IMG/VR virus record: IMGVR_UViG_3300028394_000070
Location: 1 to 64,000 of that record
Length of the DNA: 64,000 nucleotides
DNA from: a virus
Reading direction: 5' to 3' (one strand)
Each line of letters starts with the position of its first letter. Within the stretch, counting starts at the first letter, position 1. A program made the translations under genes and the position numbers. The notes beneath the pieces are model-generated. The model did not search any database. It was given only the letters and a program-made list of their open reading frames with translations, and was not told where the DNA came from. This document shows positions 50,501 through 58,638 of this stretch, one piece after another.

Positions 50501-53500
50501 TATGTTTTTTAAATTCTTTTGGTAATTTGATATTTAATTCTTTGTTTTTAATGCCTTGCGTTACAGTCATATATAGCTTTGCCATACGATCTTCTGTAAC
50601 ACCATCTCCAACAACATCACCTGTCCATCTACCCCATGTCCTTCTCATCCATAAATCAATGGTTACAGGATCAAATTTACCCATAAGGTTCTGTAAGAAT
50701 CCTTGACCAATCTTTGGACCAAAAATAGCTGCTCCATTTACATCATCATTTCTTAACCCTGATATCTTTACTTTATTTCCTGTGGCTTCTTTAAAAGCAG
50801 TTTCAAGATCAGCTACAGTAAATCCTTTTGAGATAAACTCTTCCGCAGCATTAAGACCCATCTTATCTATGATGGTATTGGCTAGTTCTAGATTGGATGA
50901 AATAGCAGGGGCTTTCGCTCCATATTTCTTTTTAGAATTAAATCTTCCATTCTTTTTAAAATAGTCGAATTGCTCTTCTGCATATTTTGTATTTACATCA
51001 ACATTTAAATTTTGTGATGTAATAGCTAATGCCATTCTTAGGGCCATTCTAGCAGCTCCTTCAGGATCTTTTTCTTTAGAAAAGACTTCGTACTTCATCG
51101 CACTAGCTCTTGATACTAATTCAGGATGAATGACCCCTGCTACTGCAATTGCTACTTGTATTGCCGTTGAATACCAATTGGCTGCACTCTCATTTTCATT
51201 ATCTTCAAGAGCATCTATTGCTTCTTGAATACCATTATTAGTTATTAACTCTTCTTGTTCAGGTGTTATATCATCACTTGTAACAATAGAACCTCCCCAA
51301 TAATTAGCTGCTGCATTTTGCAATTCTATTGCAACCGCAGCATTCTTTACCTTCTTTTCTGGTTTTGGTAATTCTTCGCTGTCTTTATATAAAATATTAC
51401 TAGCAGACATTGGCATCTGTTCACTTGCAACTTTAGCAGGATCTGCTTCTATTGGTGCTGATCTTCTAGCTCTAGTAGTTGTGGTTTCATTTACATTGTT
51501 TTCAATATCATATTCAAGTCTTTTTACAGCTTGCTGCTTCATTACCTCTTCGGCAGAGTCGTATCCATCTTTATCAAATGATTTTGTATTAGCCTTTTCA
51601 ACTTCAACTATCTCCTTATTAGTATTTACTGTTGTATACACTTGAAACTGACCAATTCTATCTTCAATTGTATTTCTATTACCGCCATCGTATATAATGA
51701 ATACTACATCTGGTCTTCCATTATTAAATTTTTTGAATGTTTCATAATCCCAATCTTTAGTAGTATTACCATTCTCAACCATTGGCTTATATTCATCATT
51801 AAATGCAGTTCTTGATACTGCTTTAAATCCAAAATCAGCATAATAATTAGGTAATATAGTATCAAAACATTCTGCTGTTGAAGCCCCTTCTTTAATACCA
51901 AGTATTAGTAATTGAGATACATTTTTTGGTCTTGTAGGCGATGAAAATGCTCCTCCTAGGAATCCATCTTTTGTTATTGTAACACCTGTACTTCCATCTT
52001 CAGTGACAAACATTCTCATGTCATTGAATTCTTCTGGAGTATGTATCGTTACAGCTGCTGCAAATTTGTTGTCTTTTAATGAATTAATCATTAATTTCTT
52101 ATACGCAACACCATCAGTAATTTCATATACCTTTTGAACACCCATAAAATCAGGGAATGCTTTTTTGATCCCTTCATCTATTTTGTTATCAAGTGTATAT
52201 TCTGCAATAGTATTTACAGTAAGCCCTCCAAGTCTTTTAGTTCCTCGTACGTCTCTTTTATCGATTCCCCTCGTACCGCTGCTTCTGCTAATGTAACTCT
52301 CCAATAACTTGGGTAAGTCTTCAACTCTTCTATCTGGTCGTCTGTCAATTTCTTGCTGCTCTTTGATTCTTCTTGCTGTTTCATTTTTCTTTACAGTTGA
52401 TTCTTCAAAAATAGTATTTATATTTTTAGATTCTTCTTTTTCAGGTGTTCTCCTTGGTCTACTTACTGCAACTTGCTCATTTTCAGTTACAATATTTTTT
52501 GTTTGTTGCTTTAATAAAGGCTCTGCTTTACCTTGAACACCCTGTACGATTCCTGTACGTGTAGACTCAGCCATTGTGTTAAAGAAGTCAATGACATCAT
52601 TCGTATCGTTCGTGTTCTTAAACAATAGATTCGGATCTACAGATATTTTAAGCTTTCTAGCAGCTGATACAATTGTGTTGTTAATCAACTGAGCAATTCT
52701 AGAAAGGATAGGCTTAGGTATCTTTCTTCCCTCTGCCGACATCATACCTCCAAGCTCCGCTAGGAACTCTTCGGCTGTGACATCCTCTTTATTAGGATCT
52801 CTATAGTTTTCAATAAAGTCATTTAAGGAAGCTAAATCAGCTGACTCTAATACCTTGCTTAGTTTACCTTGGAATGACTTGAATAGCTTCTGGTCGTTAC
52901 CAAATATAGTATGCAAACCAACATGCATCGCTTCGTGTGCAAACGTACGTATAGCCTCTGCCCTTTCCTTAGGATCTTTCTTACCTAGCATTGTCTCTAG
53001 GTTAAAATGGACTGCCTTAGGCTTGCCATTATTACCCATCACAAAAGCTGCATCGTCAGTAAGATTATGTTCATTTGCCCCTGACGTAGAATATACAGAA
53101 TCATAAAATTCTTGTGATGTAGAATGTACGTATATCTTTACATTGGGAGCTATCTTATTAATGAACTTTATAGCATTATTAAGAAGCTTGTATATCTTAG
53201 AGGCATCAGCCTGCTCGTCGATCATACTGGTAACAGACTCAGATGGATTAGAGTAGTCGTACTCCATCTCTGCCAACTCCTGTTCAGATAATTTTCCTTG
53301 TTTTTCAGTTGGTTCCTGCTGCGTTTGCTTCTGTTGTCTTTCTTGCTTTACTACAGGCTTTGTCCTAGATTCAGGTTTCAGTCCAGTAGCCTCCTCGTTG
53401 ATACGTGTTTCTTTTTTATATCTATCAAGCATGGTGATATCCTCGCCTAGTTTCGCTTGGATCTCACTTATAGCTTCTATGGACTCAGTTAACTTCTGTT

Positions 53501-56243
53501 GCTTTTCTTTACTAGTGGTGTTCTCAAGCTTATCCTGTATTCTTTGTTTTACATCAGATAGCTCATTATACTTCGAATAAAGAACCTCTTGTACATTGTT
53601 AGCATCATCAGATGATATTTCATCACCATTCATTATGCCTTGGTATGTCTCCTGTATATCAGCAGGAACATCACCCATAAAGTCTAGGTCAGCTATAGGA
53701 ACACCTAAAGCAATACGATCAGCTACTAGGCTTATGTCTAGACCTGGGATTATTTTCTCTTCTACAGTCTCTTCTATATAGCTATATGACTTCAGCTGGT
53801 CTGCTATTTCCTGAGCTTGCTGTGCAGCCTTCTCTGTTAATTCAGTTTTTACAGGTGCTGATGAAAATGACTTTGCTAGTGTTTCTAAAGCATTTACAGT
53901 TCTTTCAACCTTATTCTTAGGTATAGGCTCACTATTTTCTAATGAACTAACTAAGTTACTTATAAATCCCTTCCCTGATTGAACAGTAGATACAAATGTT
54001 CCAGCTGCATTCTGTTTTGATGAGTTACTCACTAAAGCTTTTGTCATAGCCTCTAGTCCAGCGACAGATTCGAACAGTACAGGATTAGCTGGAGCCTTCC
54101 ACTTCTGGTCAGCTATAGACTTTAATTCTGCTTGTATCGATATTAACCTAGCTCTATAACCATCTAACATACTAGGGTCTGCGGTAGCCATGTCAGTTTC
54201 TATTCGCTTCTTGTCTAGTATCAGTTCTATAGAACGCTGTCTTACGGCATCGTCCTTTATGTATTTTGGTATAGCAGCCTTTGCCTCTTTAGCTATCTTT
54301 AGATTCTCAACGAAACTATCTCGTTGTTGCTGTGTTATCTTTCCAGACGTTAGTAATCCATCTGCAACAAGATTCAAGTTATTAAATGCTTCATTATCTC
54401 GTATGGCAGCTGATGCTATCTTTTCGTATGATTGATTATCTGATATCACATCTCCAGCTACAGATATACCACCAGTTCCGAACATACCTAGTACAAATTG
54501 TTCAACTGATTGCTTGCCAAATTCTGCCATTGTAGGAATCTGGAATCCTGGATCTTCTTTATCTTTTACGAATTCGTTAAATGCTAACTTAGTTACCTGT
54601 TCCTGTGTATTTTGCAATACCTCTGTAGTTCCTTCTGGTATTCCTCTTACAAGTGCCTTTTGAGCAGATTCGTATGTTTTTTTAAATAAACTATTAATTA
54701 TTTCTGCTTTAGGAACACCTGCTTTTGTCTGAGATCTAATAAATTGCTTTGTACTATTCTTTAGCATCTCTCTTTCCCATCCTTTTAGCAAGCCTTGGAC
54801 AGGAAGATATTCAAGAAAACCTGATCCAATAGCTACCGTTTTAGCGAATATCTCTGCTTCATCTTCTTCAAATCCAGCTAATCTTGCATCATCTTTAAGG
54901 TCGCCAAACATCATACCGTAACCTGCCATAAAACCTCCTACAGGACCACCTCTATATGTAGCAGCTATAACCGTTCCCATACTAGAAACTAATTGCCCAA
55001 CAGCATGGCCTCCGTTTGCAGCATTTAATCCATCCAATATACTCACCTCTGATGCTAGTGCTGTTATTGGATTTGATTTCTTATAGTCTTCTAATTCTTT
55101 TTTTCTATTTACAACAAATTGCTTTACAGCTACAGCTATAGGGTCTGGATTATTTTTTAGTTTTTCGTTATATTTAGGATCGTCAAATACAAATGCTCCA
55201 GGTCCAGTCATGGATTCCGCAACTGAATTAGCTAGAGATAATGCCATTCCATAAAGATCCTCTACATTACTTTCTAAAAATACAGCAGCTCTATATCCAG
55301 CTGGCATACTATCTAGAAAGTCTGAGGCGAATTGTACATCTTTTTTATGTTGCTTTTTCTGAAAAGGTTCTTGTACCTCGTTAGATACCCTATTGATTAT
55401 AATCTGGTCGTATAATTCATCCTGCTTCTTTTTCAATAGAGCCTTGTCTGCCTGTGGGTCTTTTAACATTTTAGTGACCTCAGTAGTCAGATTAAACATA
55501 TTCTTTGTAGACTCTTCTTGTAATGCTTTTATCGTAGCGTAGCTTGATATAAAATCAACAGTACCTTTCGCTGAATGATTTCTTCTAACTGCTATCTTTA
55601 ATTGTTCTTTTTCTGGTTGAGTCAATTTAGCAATCTCTGCTCCTGATAATCCTAGTATTTTATTTTCTAGTGGAGCTTGTCCCAAATAATTACCAACTGC
55701 TGATATTTCAGCTCCTGGAATTTTCCCATTATCAATTGCATCAAATATCCACTCAAGGTCTTTATCAGCAGCTTTATATTCATCAATCATCGTCTGAGAG
55801 ATATTCAGATTTATCTCTTCTTCTGACTTTGGCCTAGCTATCTCTCTTCCTATTGTATTGAGTGTGAAGTCAGGTAATTCTTTTTTTGGTGCAGCTACAA
55901 GTGGATATTCTTCTTGCATAGATTGCTCTTCTTGCTGCATCGGTTGAAACGATGATGGTATCCTACTAGACTCCAGCTTAGGTCTAAGGTAGTTACTAGT
56001 CAATGCCTGTGCTTCTTCCATCGACTTACCGCTAACCATGCCAGCTATATCTCTTGTCTGTGTGTCCGTCAATGTCACACCTGCATTTGAGAAGTATCTC
56101 TTAACCTGCTGGGGGTTCATATTAGCAGGAAGCTTTGGTTTAGCAGGTGGTTTTTTATATGATCCTGCCATAGATGGAAGCCCATCTTCTTCGCCATTAT
56201 TATAGTCAACCATGCTTGGCAATACTAATTCTTCATCATCCAT
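44562..56243 (-). CDS. Giant polyvalent internal virion protein (3893 aa)
   Basis: The largest gene. Features in order: a hydrophobic glycine-rich stretch near residues 415-450; a zincin motif A-H-E-A-M-H near 1105 with a following E-E-F-L-A-E helix; a domain near 1360-1530 (L-I-L-G-I-K-E-G...D-x-I-L-P-x-Y-Y-x-x-F-G-F and P-D-V-V-F) found in many phage polyvalent proteins; a helix-hairpin-helix-like part near 1850-1880 (G-P-K-I-G-Q-G-F...W-x-R-R-T-W-G-R-W-T-G); a proline-rich linker near 2655-2690; a long helical region; and a hydrophobic helix near 3450-3475. The motif T-R-A-R-R/K recurs between domains. Such proteins are thought to be ejected with the DNA. Individual functions are inferred. 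Confidence 0.75.
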   Translation of the reverse strand: MDDEELVLPSMVDYNNGEEDGLPSMAGSYKKPPAKPKLPANMNPQQVKRYFSNAGVTLTDTQTRDIAGMVSGKSMEEAQALTSNYLRPKLESSRIPSSFQPMQQEEQSMQEEYPLVAAPKKELPDFTLNTIGREIARPKSEEEINLNISQTMIDEYKAADKDLEWIFDAIDNGKIPGAEISAVGNYLGQAPLENKILGLSGAEIAKLTQPEKEQLKIAVRRNHSAKGTVDFISSYATIKALQEESTKNMFNLTTEVTKMLKDPQADKALLKKKQDELYDQIIINRVSNEVQEPFQKKQHKKDVQFASDFLDSMPAGYRAAVFLESNVEDLYGMALSLANSVAESMTGPGAFVFDDPKYNEKLKNNPDPIAVAVKQFVVNRKKELEDYKKSNPITALASEVSILDGLNAANGGHAVGQLVSSMGTVIAATYRGGPVGGFMAGYGMMFGDLKDDARLAGFEEDEAEIFAKTVAIGSGFLEYLPVQGLLKGWEREMLKNSTKQFIRSQTKAGVPKAEIINSLFKKTYESAQKALVRGIPEGTTEVLQNTQEQVTKLAFNEFVKDKEDPGFQIPTMAEFGKQSVEQFVLGMFGTGGISVAGDVISDNQSYEKIASAAIRDNEAFNNLNLVADGLLTSGKITQQQRDSFVENLKIAKEAKAAIPKYIKDDAVRQRSIELILDKKRIETDMATADPSMLDGYRARLISIQAELKSIADQKWKAPANPVLFESVAGLEAMTKALVSNSSKQNAAGTFVSTVQSGKGFISNLVSSLENSEPIPKNKVERTVNALETLAKSFSSAPVKTELTEKAAQQAQEIADQLKSYSYIEETVEEKIIPGLDISLVADRIALGVPIADLDFMGDVPADIQETYQGIMNGDEISSDDANNVQEVLYSKYNELSDVKQRIQDKLENTTSKEKQQKLTESIEAISEIQAKLGEDITMLDRYKKETRINEEATGLKPESRTKPVVKQERQQKQTQQEPTEKQGKLSEQELAEMEYDYSNPSESVTSMIDEQADASKIYKLLNNAIKFINKIAPNVKIYVHSTSQEFYDSVYSTSGANEHNLTDDAAFVMGNNGKPKAVHFNLETMLGKKDPKERAEAIRTFAHEAMHVGLHTIFGNDQKLFKSFQGKLSKVLESADLASLNDFIENYRDPNKEDVTAEEFLAELGGMMSAEGRKIPKPILSRIAQLINNTIVSAARKLKISVDPNLLFKNTNDTNDVIDFFNTMAESTRTGIVQGVQGKAEPLLKQQTKNIVTENEQVAVSRPRRTPEKEESKNINTIFEESTVKKNETARRIKEQQEIDRRPDRRVEDLPKLLESYISRSSGTRGIDKRDVRGTKRLGGLTVNTIAEYTLDNKIDEGIKKAFPDFMGVQKVYEITDGVAYKKLMINSLKDNKFAAAVTIHTPEEFNDMRMFVTEDGSTGVTITKDGFLGGAFSSPTRPKNVSQLLILGIKEGASTAECFDTILPNYYADFGFKAVSRTAFNDEYKPMVENGNTTKDWDYETFKKFNNGRPDVVFIIYDGGNRNTIEDRIGQFQVYTTVNTNKEIVEVEKANTKSFDKDGYDSAEEVMKQQAVKRLEYDIENNVNETTTTRARRSAPIEADPAKVASEQMPMSASNILYKDSEELPKPEKKVKNAAVAIELQNAAANYWGGSIVTSDDITPEQEELITNNGIQEAIDALEDNENESAANWYSTAIQVAIAVAGVIHPELVSRASAMKYEVFSKEKDPEGAARMALRMALAITSQNLNVDVNTKYAEEQFDYFKKNGRFNSKKKYGAKAPAISSNLELANTIIDKMGLNAAEEFISKGFTVADLETAFKEATGNKVKISGLRNDDVNGAAIFGPKIGQGFLQNLMGKFDPVTIDLWMRRTWGRWTGDVVGDGVTEDRMAKLYMTVTQGIKNKELNIKLPKEFKKHKPVQVKNEKGELNWTMDDKFTFDRENDLDFVAALNSISDEIRLIADNHYKNIHYIPMSKEMYAKFLSGEMSYVQASNKLKALNERQKEKYKVYAAAQKAKGLKPLAQNDKKVKDGETIKGWISLQNEKDGRTFIPTNEEISAKKPEWGNAAKNIIMDLNPIDIPSNQDRRVITRVVNNIRKGLVERGYDVTNADVQAILWYPEKDIWAKLRGEEPSNLKLSYDKQFIEIATDRGLGEQAEAVAKEIRGGGAERTSTAPDQGPNGGVRGVANAESTTRARRTQVNVTDQIAQLREQEQAENDATDPNDEAKLKEIYDRYDKLITPLLEQEKGQAEPSTRARKSTYNEYSRDNPKIIELNEEGLELEQITPNVIVDNISRLQMERANKNSRTWEVTTEVDGDVVFKGSLKAAKNYIEDENLITGKVQYREDEPTTRARRTQSSQQYYNTARATDQGTKADRDNQVKIYDKAKAFLDNFYASGGIKDDEHEALYIGLSDDGIDLNPNDLFQLRFDIKEGNRPKFGENKGGQGFAQQEGTKTRKSSVLDRIKTKLEKLGSDKSLNRKIINKLKESLHYTVQNQDDAMRIAQMVVDEFGGIDGPQDVQDLYDLSNEFSGAVKTFIVGNVLNEAYKLAKKAAKGSAEQLRYQQIINSSSSLLAERARENGREIAALYKLYLNSPEGMYTIEAKKFLQDVEAAFTDKSQKAKIDALIKELKDAKAEAARLALEVDAVRATIATATGGPVTTPPKPGKPTTPKPPKPPKPQTTPATPTQENLKKERSLFQQLKDRLKALGNTRARRQYPAGVDADVVDILAEIARVNFERGIFDFYDIKDAIAKKLAKDNMSISDAHYTEMWNDIWREAGNAQIAYNAEILAKRIVFKTKQTAPTSAPMTDPIKLIKDELFKRATQDIKDFDVENETEFDKLRRLLYHYGTMTKPIWNESKAAVERQIEALDPTKYTDAAKAELRRKLDSFFNDTIANALPRSEKKITATFAEDVKDKQLKIQDILLLPNETIASNREDFVADLVDRLVSQTGISYSDAQAITEAFTKEYDKLAQKTAEKVLARSVPRTKSKDKILKKSSAERAFEMIKYGAIDQNASLTDKDGNLTDLNDLFSDIFGLPKMNQEIRDNLKIFAEQIAKTKPNSILRQQFYNDMMSYIEFQKIRDSLAGSIILSQIYHNVLFSMDTMVKAFNSNVINMPHEFVTQAIRATFEGDFRLIPLIAKSYFGRKGEKNTEVWFKEGMNNAKLTLAGMVETENFNTTNTAEILSKQNESPALKAWGKYARKSNRFLGSIDTLFTSAATGARISDLLYDEIKYLAKQNGITLSTKQIADTVANIQGVKFTPGLGDSPVVKAIAQAKIEFTEAELDINAKRNVKLFRARVMEIVREGAKDRAAAYIVNNGWASELDGARIDEIISTAKELASKVGLVGNPPGTFGILAHFLKLPGKAMPGSQVLIGNMFANAPMNAAEKILQGNTLIGGIVLITRLLKNQRGLLNSNKATSEFYTNEGIRTEMYGRVTSTVLGRDVNMEKKEMIVRYTMLQAVLVPLSILSTTAIVGAIGKALDDDDERKEGILKDGIMAVGKISENERHMLFFGDKTAEEGSEEFNGQWKNLKTYVTGPMYGYTDPGAYSKMSAMKSMYGIEPYCVYSYGKLVTRYNDNPLLAAVFGSIGANNDVVLFNNNPEKPTETWTQQMMQSSFLQLMLVKDQAAIKPVMEIADAIGAKSSYSAPGLEDMGDRAQLLFTKKVSNLISNFFVAAEVKNFNQDMKSLQGIAGKDPREWYDFVTFRVPVIENIIRKEKTDAFDFPIEEKTKRVLPVGTQGLLYVRGADGVLQFPQVDQIMNGPGGKYYAMFKKYDNDQFDKPGIFSYVERDPNDEEGESKVKSLTLEQKNLVRDEYKKIMRQFCDDRYDELKSGISKMEFDLELDQFLANYDENESGYKDYILKKVIGENAFIDETIDEKIEDKIDEQFRIRD

Positions 56244-56254
56244 GATTCCTTATA

Positions 56255-57970
56255 TTAAAATGCAAATTGATATTTTTGATCTTTTAAAAATTGCTTATAC
56301 TTAGCACGGTCAGCATTTGGATCTTTCTTTAATTCTTTCGCAAAAGCGGCATCGAATTCAGCTTTGGTTATTTTTTTATTGCTACTAGTACCAGTTGATG
56401 CTCCACTAGATCCTCCTCCAGATTTTCTTGCAATCCATTCATCTATAGTTCCGTATCCTTTAACTTTGTAATTTTTTGAATTACCGTCTATTTGCATTAA
56501 TGCATCTTCTAATCCTTTGTCTTTTACTGCTGCATTTTTCAAATGATTAAGATCAGATATTTTTAATGGCACGTCTAATTCAAACATTATAAGCGATGAT
56601 CCACTTCCAGCTACTGTTGATGACATCTTAGCGTAGTATTGGTCTTTATCTTGATTGTAATATATCTCATCTATCTTTTGTAGTTTTTTATTTGGACTAC
56701 TTGGTATAGTAAGAACGTCATTTGTTTGTGATACTTGCGCTGTTGGATATCTAGAATGAGCCACTTCTGCACCTGCCTTATCTAAGGCTTTAAATCCAGG
56801 TAGCATTTTCTTTTCTTCTGTAGTAAGTGAATTAGGATCACTTTTATATTTATTATATGCTTTTATTATTTTAGCATCTGACATACCAGAAACTTTGGGG
56901 TAATATATTTTAACTGTGTTCCTTACATTTGGTCCCACATGCTCGCCTCCTAAAATAGCTGTTGGATTAGGCTTAGGATCAGTGTCCTTAGGAGGTCTAG
57001 GCCCTGGTGTTGCTTTTGGAACAGGATTCATATTCTCATCAACAGTATGCTCCATGATCCATTTAGCTTTATGATTTTTGTCGTAATCATCTCTAACTAT
57101 CTGCTTGTTAACCATTTCATAGGTCACCTTACCATCTAGTGTAGGGTCATTAAGAATCATTTGCTTCTGTGTCTCTAGGGCTAGATCGCCATATTTCATT
57201 TTTCTATCTCTAGAAATTCTATTGACAGCATTAGCAACGAAATCATTATCTGATATCATTCTTTCTCTATGTGCGTTATACATATCGTCATTTGGCACAT
57301 ATACTTGAGTCACTTGTGACAATTGTCCTTTTACATCTGCCTGTTGCCTTATAATAGGATCTATTTTGTTTTGTCTAAATACTTCTATGTCTGGCTTGTA
57401 GTTTTCAAATTCAGCAAGATCGTTTCTTACTTTAATGCCTCTATAGTCAATCGTATTTGTTTTTGGATCGTATGGTATCCCTAATGAATTCCATTGCTCA
57501 ACTTGTGTCTGTGTTGGCCTTCTTTTAGCAGGGTCGGTACTTGATGACCATTCTGCTACATCCTCGATCACAAGGTTGCTTGGATCTTGATTCTTCAAAT
57601 TTATATTATCAAAACCAGCAGATTCTTTTTCTAGTTGATTCATGTACTGGGCCATTGCTACAAATTCTTTCGTAGCACCTTCCATATCATCTTCTTGAAC
57701 TCTCTCTGTTATTCTTTCTCTAGCTCCTGCCATATATTTATTGGCATCATCTTGAACTTTTTTATTGAGATTTTTAATTTCATATGGCACAATTCTCTCA
57801 AGTTGTTTATCTCCCTCAAGCTTCTTCTCTTTTTTCGCTATAGCTCTTTCCTGAGATTTTCTTGCAAGGTCAGCAGCCTGGAATTGCATAAGCTGAGGTG
57901 TAATATCTTTAGCTCTATATCCTAGACCTATAGACTCTCCCATAGATGCTGCTGTAACTTCTTCTGCCAT
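56255..57970 (-). CDS. Internal virion protein, coiled-coil
   Basis: A 571-aa protein, helical and rich in K, E and Q (residues 25-120: AADLARKSQERAIAKKEKKL), with a lysine-rich, glycine/serine-rich C-terminal part. It lies between the small glycine-rich protein and the giant protein, in the order of T7-type ejection proteins (gp14, gp15, gp16). Role inferred from order and composition. Confidence 0.6.
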   Translation of the reverse strand: MAEEVTAASMGESIGLGYRAKDITPQLMQFQAADLARKSQERAIAKKEKKLEGDKQLERIVPYEIKNLNKKVQDDANKYMAGARERITERVQEDDMEGATKEFVAMAQYMNQLEKESAGFDNINLKNQDPSNLVIEDVAEWSSSTDPAKRRPTQTQVEQWNSLGIPYDPKTNTIDYRGIKVRNDLAEFENYKPDIEVFRQNKIDPIIRQQADVKGQLSQVTQVYVPNDDMYNAHRERMISDNDFVANAVNRISRDRKMKYGDLALETQKQMILNDPTLDGKVTYEMVNKQIVRDDYDKNHKAKWIMEHTVDENMNPVPKATPGPRPPKDTDPKPNPTAILGGEHVGPNVRNTVKIYYPKVSGMSDAKIIKAYNKYKSDPNSLTTEEKKMLPGFKALDKAGAEVAHSRYPTAQVSQTNDVLTIPSSPNKKLQKIDEIYYNQDKDQYYAKMSSTVAGSGSSLIMFELDVPLKISDLNHLKNAAVKDKGLEDALMQIDGNSKNYKVKGYGTIDEWIARKSGGGSSGASTGTSSNKKITKAEFDAAFAKELKKDPNADRAKYKQFLKDQKYQFAF

Positions 57971-58002
57971 GACTTATTGAATTTTATTATAATTCGATTT
58001 TA

Positions 58003-58608
58003 TTATCCTTGACCTATGCCTGCACCAAGACCAACACCACCCATTCCACCTTGTAGTGCCAAGCCTGATAGACCAGATATAGTATCTCTAGTAGATTTAT
58101 AAGATTCCGATATTACATTACCGTAATTAGCAACCTGCTGATCATATTTTTGACCTGCATCCTGCTCGTTAGCTGTTTGGTATTTACCGATATCAGTTGC
58201 ATAAGCATCTGCTGCATTTAAGTCTTGAGCTTGGCCTGCCCTGTTCATACGAGCTGATTCAGCTGCCATTTGTACATTAGCTCTTGCATTTTGGTTCGCA
58301 AATCCTGCTTGTATTGCTTGAGCAGAACCGCCCATTCCTTGCATTTGTTTTGCTAGTCCTGCATTAGTTGATGCTATATCTTGTCTACTTCGATTTCTTT
58401 CAGCGTCTGTAAAACCTTGGTATTGTTTTGATCTGTTTAATCTATTTTGATATGCAGCTAATACCTCTTTAGGGGTTGTAAGCTGAGGTCTTTTCCCCAT
58501 TCGGTCTAATGCTCTTTGAGCTTTTTTCCTTCTTTGTGCATCCATGACCAATCCATAGGTCATCCCTATACCACCTAGTACTAAACTTGCTACACCTGCT
58601 GCTGACAT
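58003..58608 (-). CDS. Internal virion or ejection protein, glycine- and alanine-rich
   Basis: A 201-aa protein. The N-terminus has a hydrophobic helix (A-S-L-V-L-G-G-I-G-M-T-Y-G-L-V) followed by basic residues; the middle is Q/N/A-rich and helical; the end is glycine-rich (L-A-L-Q-G-G-M-G-G-V-G-L-G-A-G-I). This resembles T7 gp14-like internal proteins that insert into the host membrane during DNA ejection. It follows the large tail protein gene. Confidence 0.6.
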   Translation of the reverse strand: MSAAGVASLVLGGIGMTYGLVMDAQRRKKAQRALDRMGKRPQLTTPKEVLAAYQNRLNRSKQYQGFTDAERNRSRQDIASTNAGLAKQMQGMGGSAQAIQAGFANQNARANVQMAAESARMNRAGQAQDLNAADAYATDIGKYQTANEQDAGQKYDQQVANYGNVISESYKSTRDTISGLSGLALQGGMGGVGLGAGIGQG

Positions 58609-58629
58609 GATATTTATTTTTTATTGTTA

Positions 58630-58637
58630 CAAATATA
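58630..58637 (-). promoter_or_regulatory. Candidate -7 box in the gap before the internal virion proteins
   Basis: On the minus strand TATATTTG (58637-58630) matches TAnnTTTG and lies about 22 bases before the ATG at 58608. The only nearby TTTG is too close (11 bases) to serve as a -33 box, so support is partial. Confidence 0.35.
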
Positions 58638-58638
58638 G

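Noticed and set aside
44562-56243. The giant protein could be the virion RNA polymerase seen in crAss-like or N4-like phages.
   Set aside because: No D-x-D-G-D metal motif or other polymerase motif was seen; domain content matches polyvalent ejected proteins instead.
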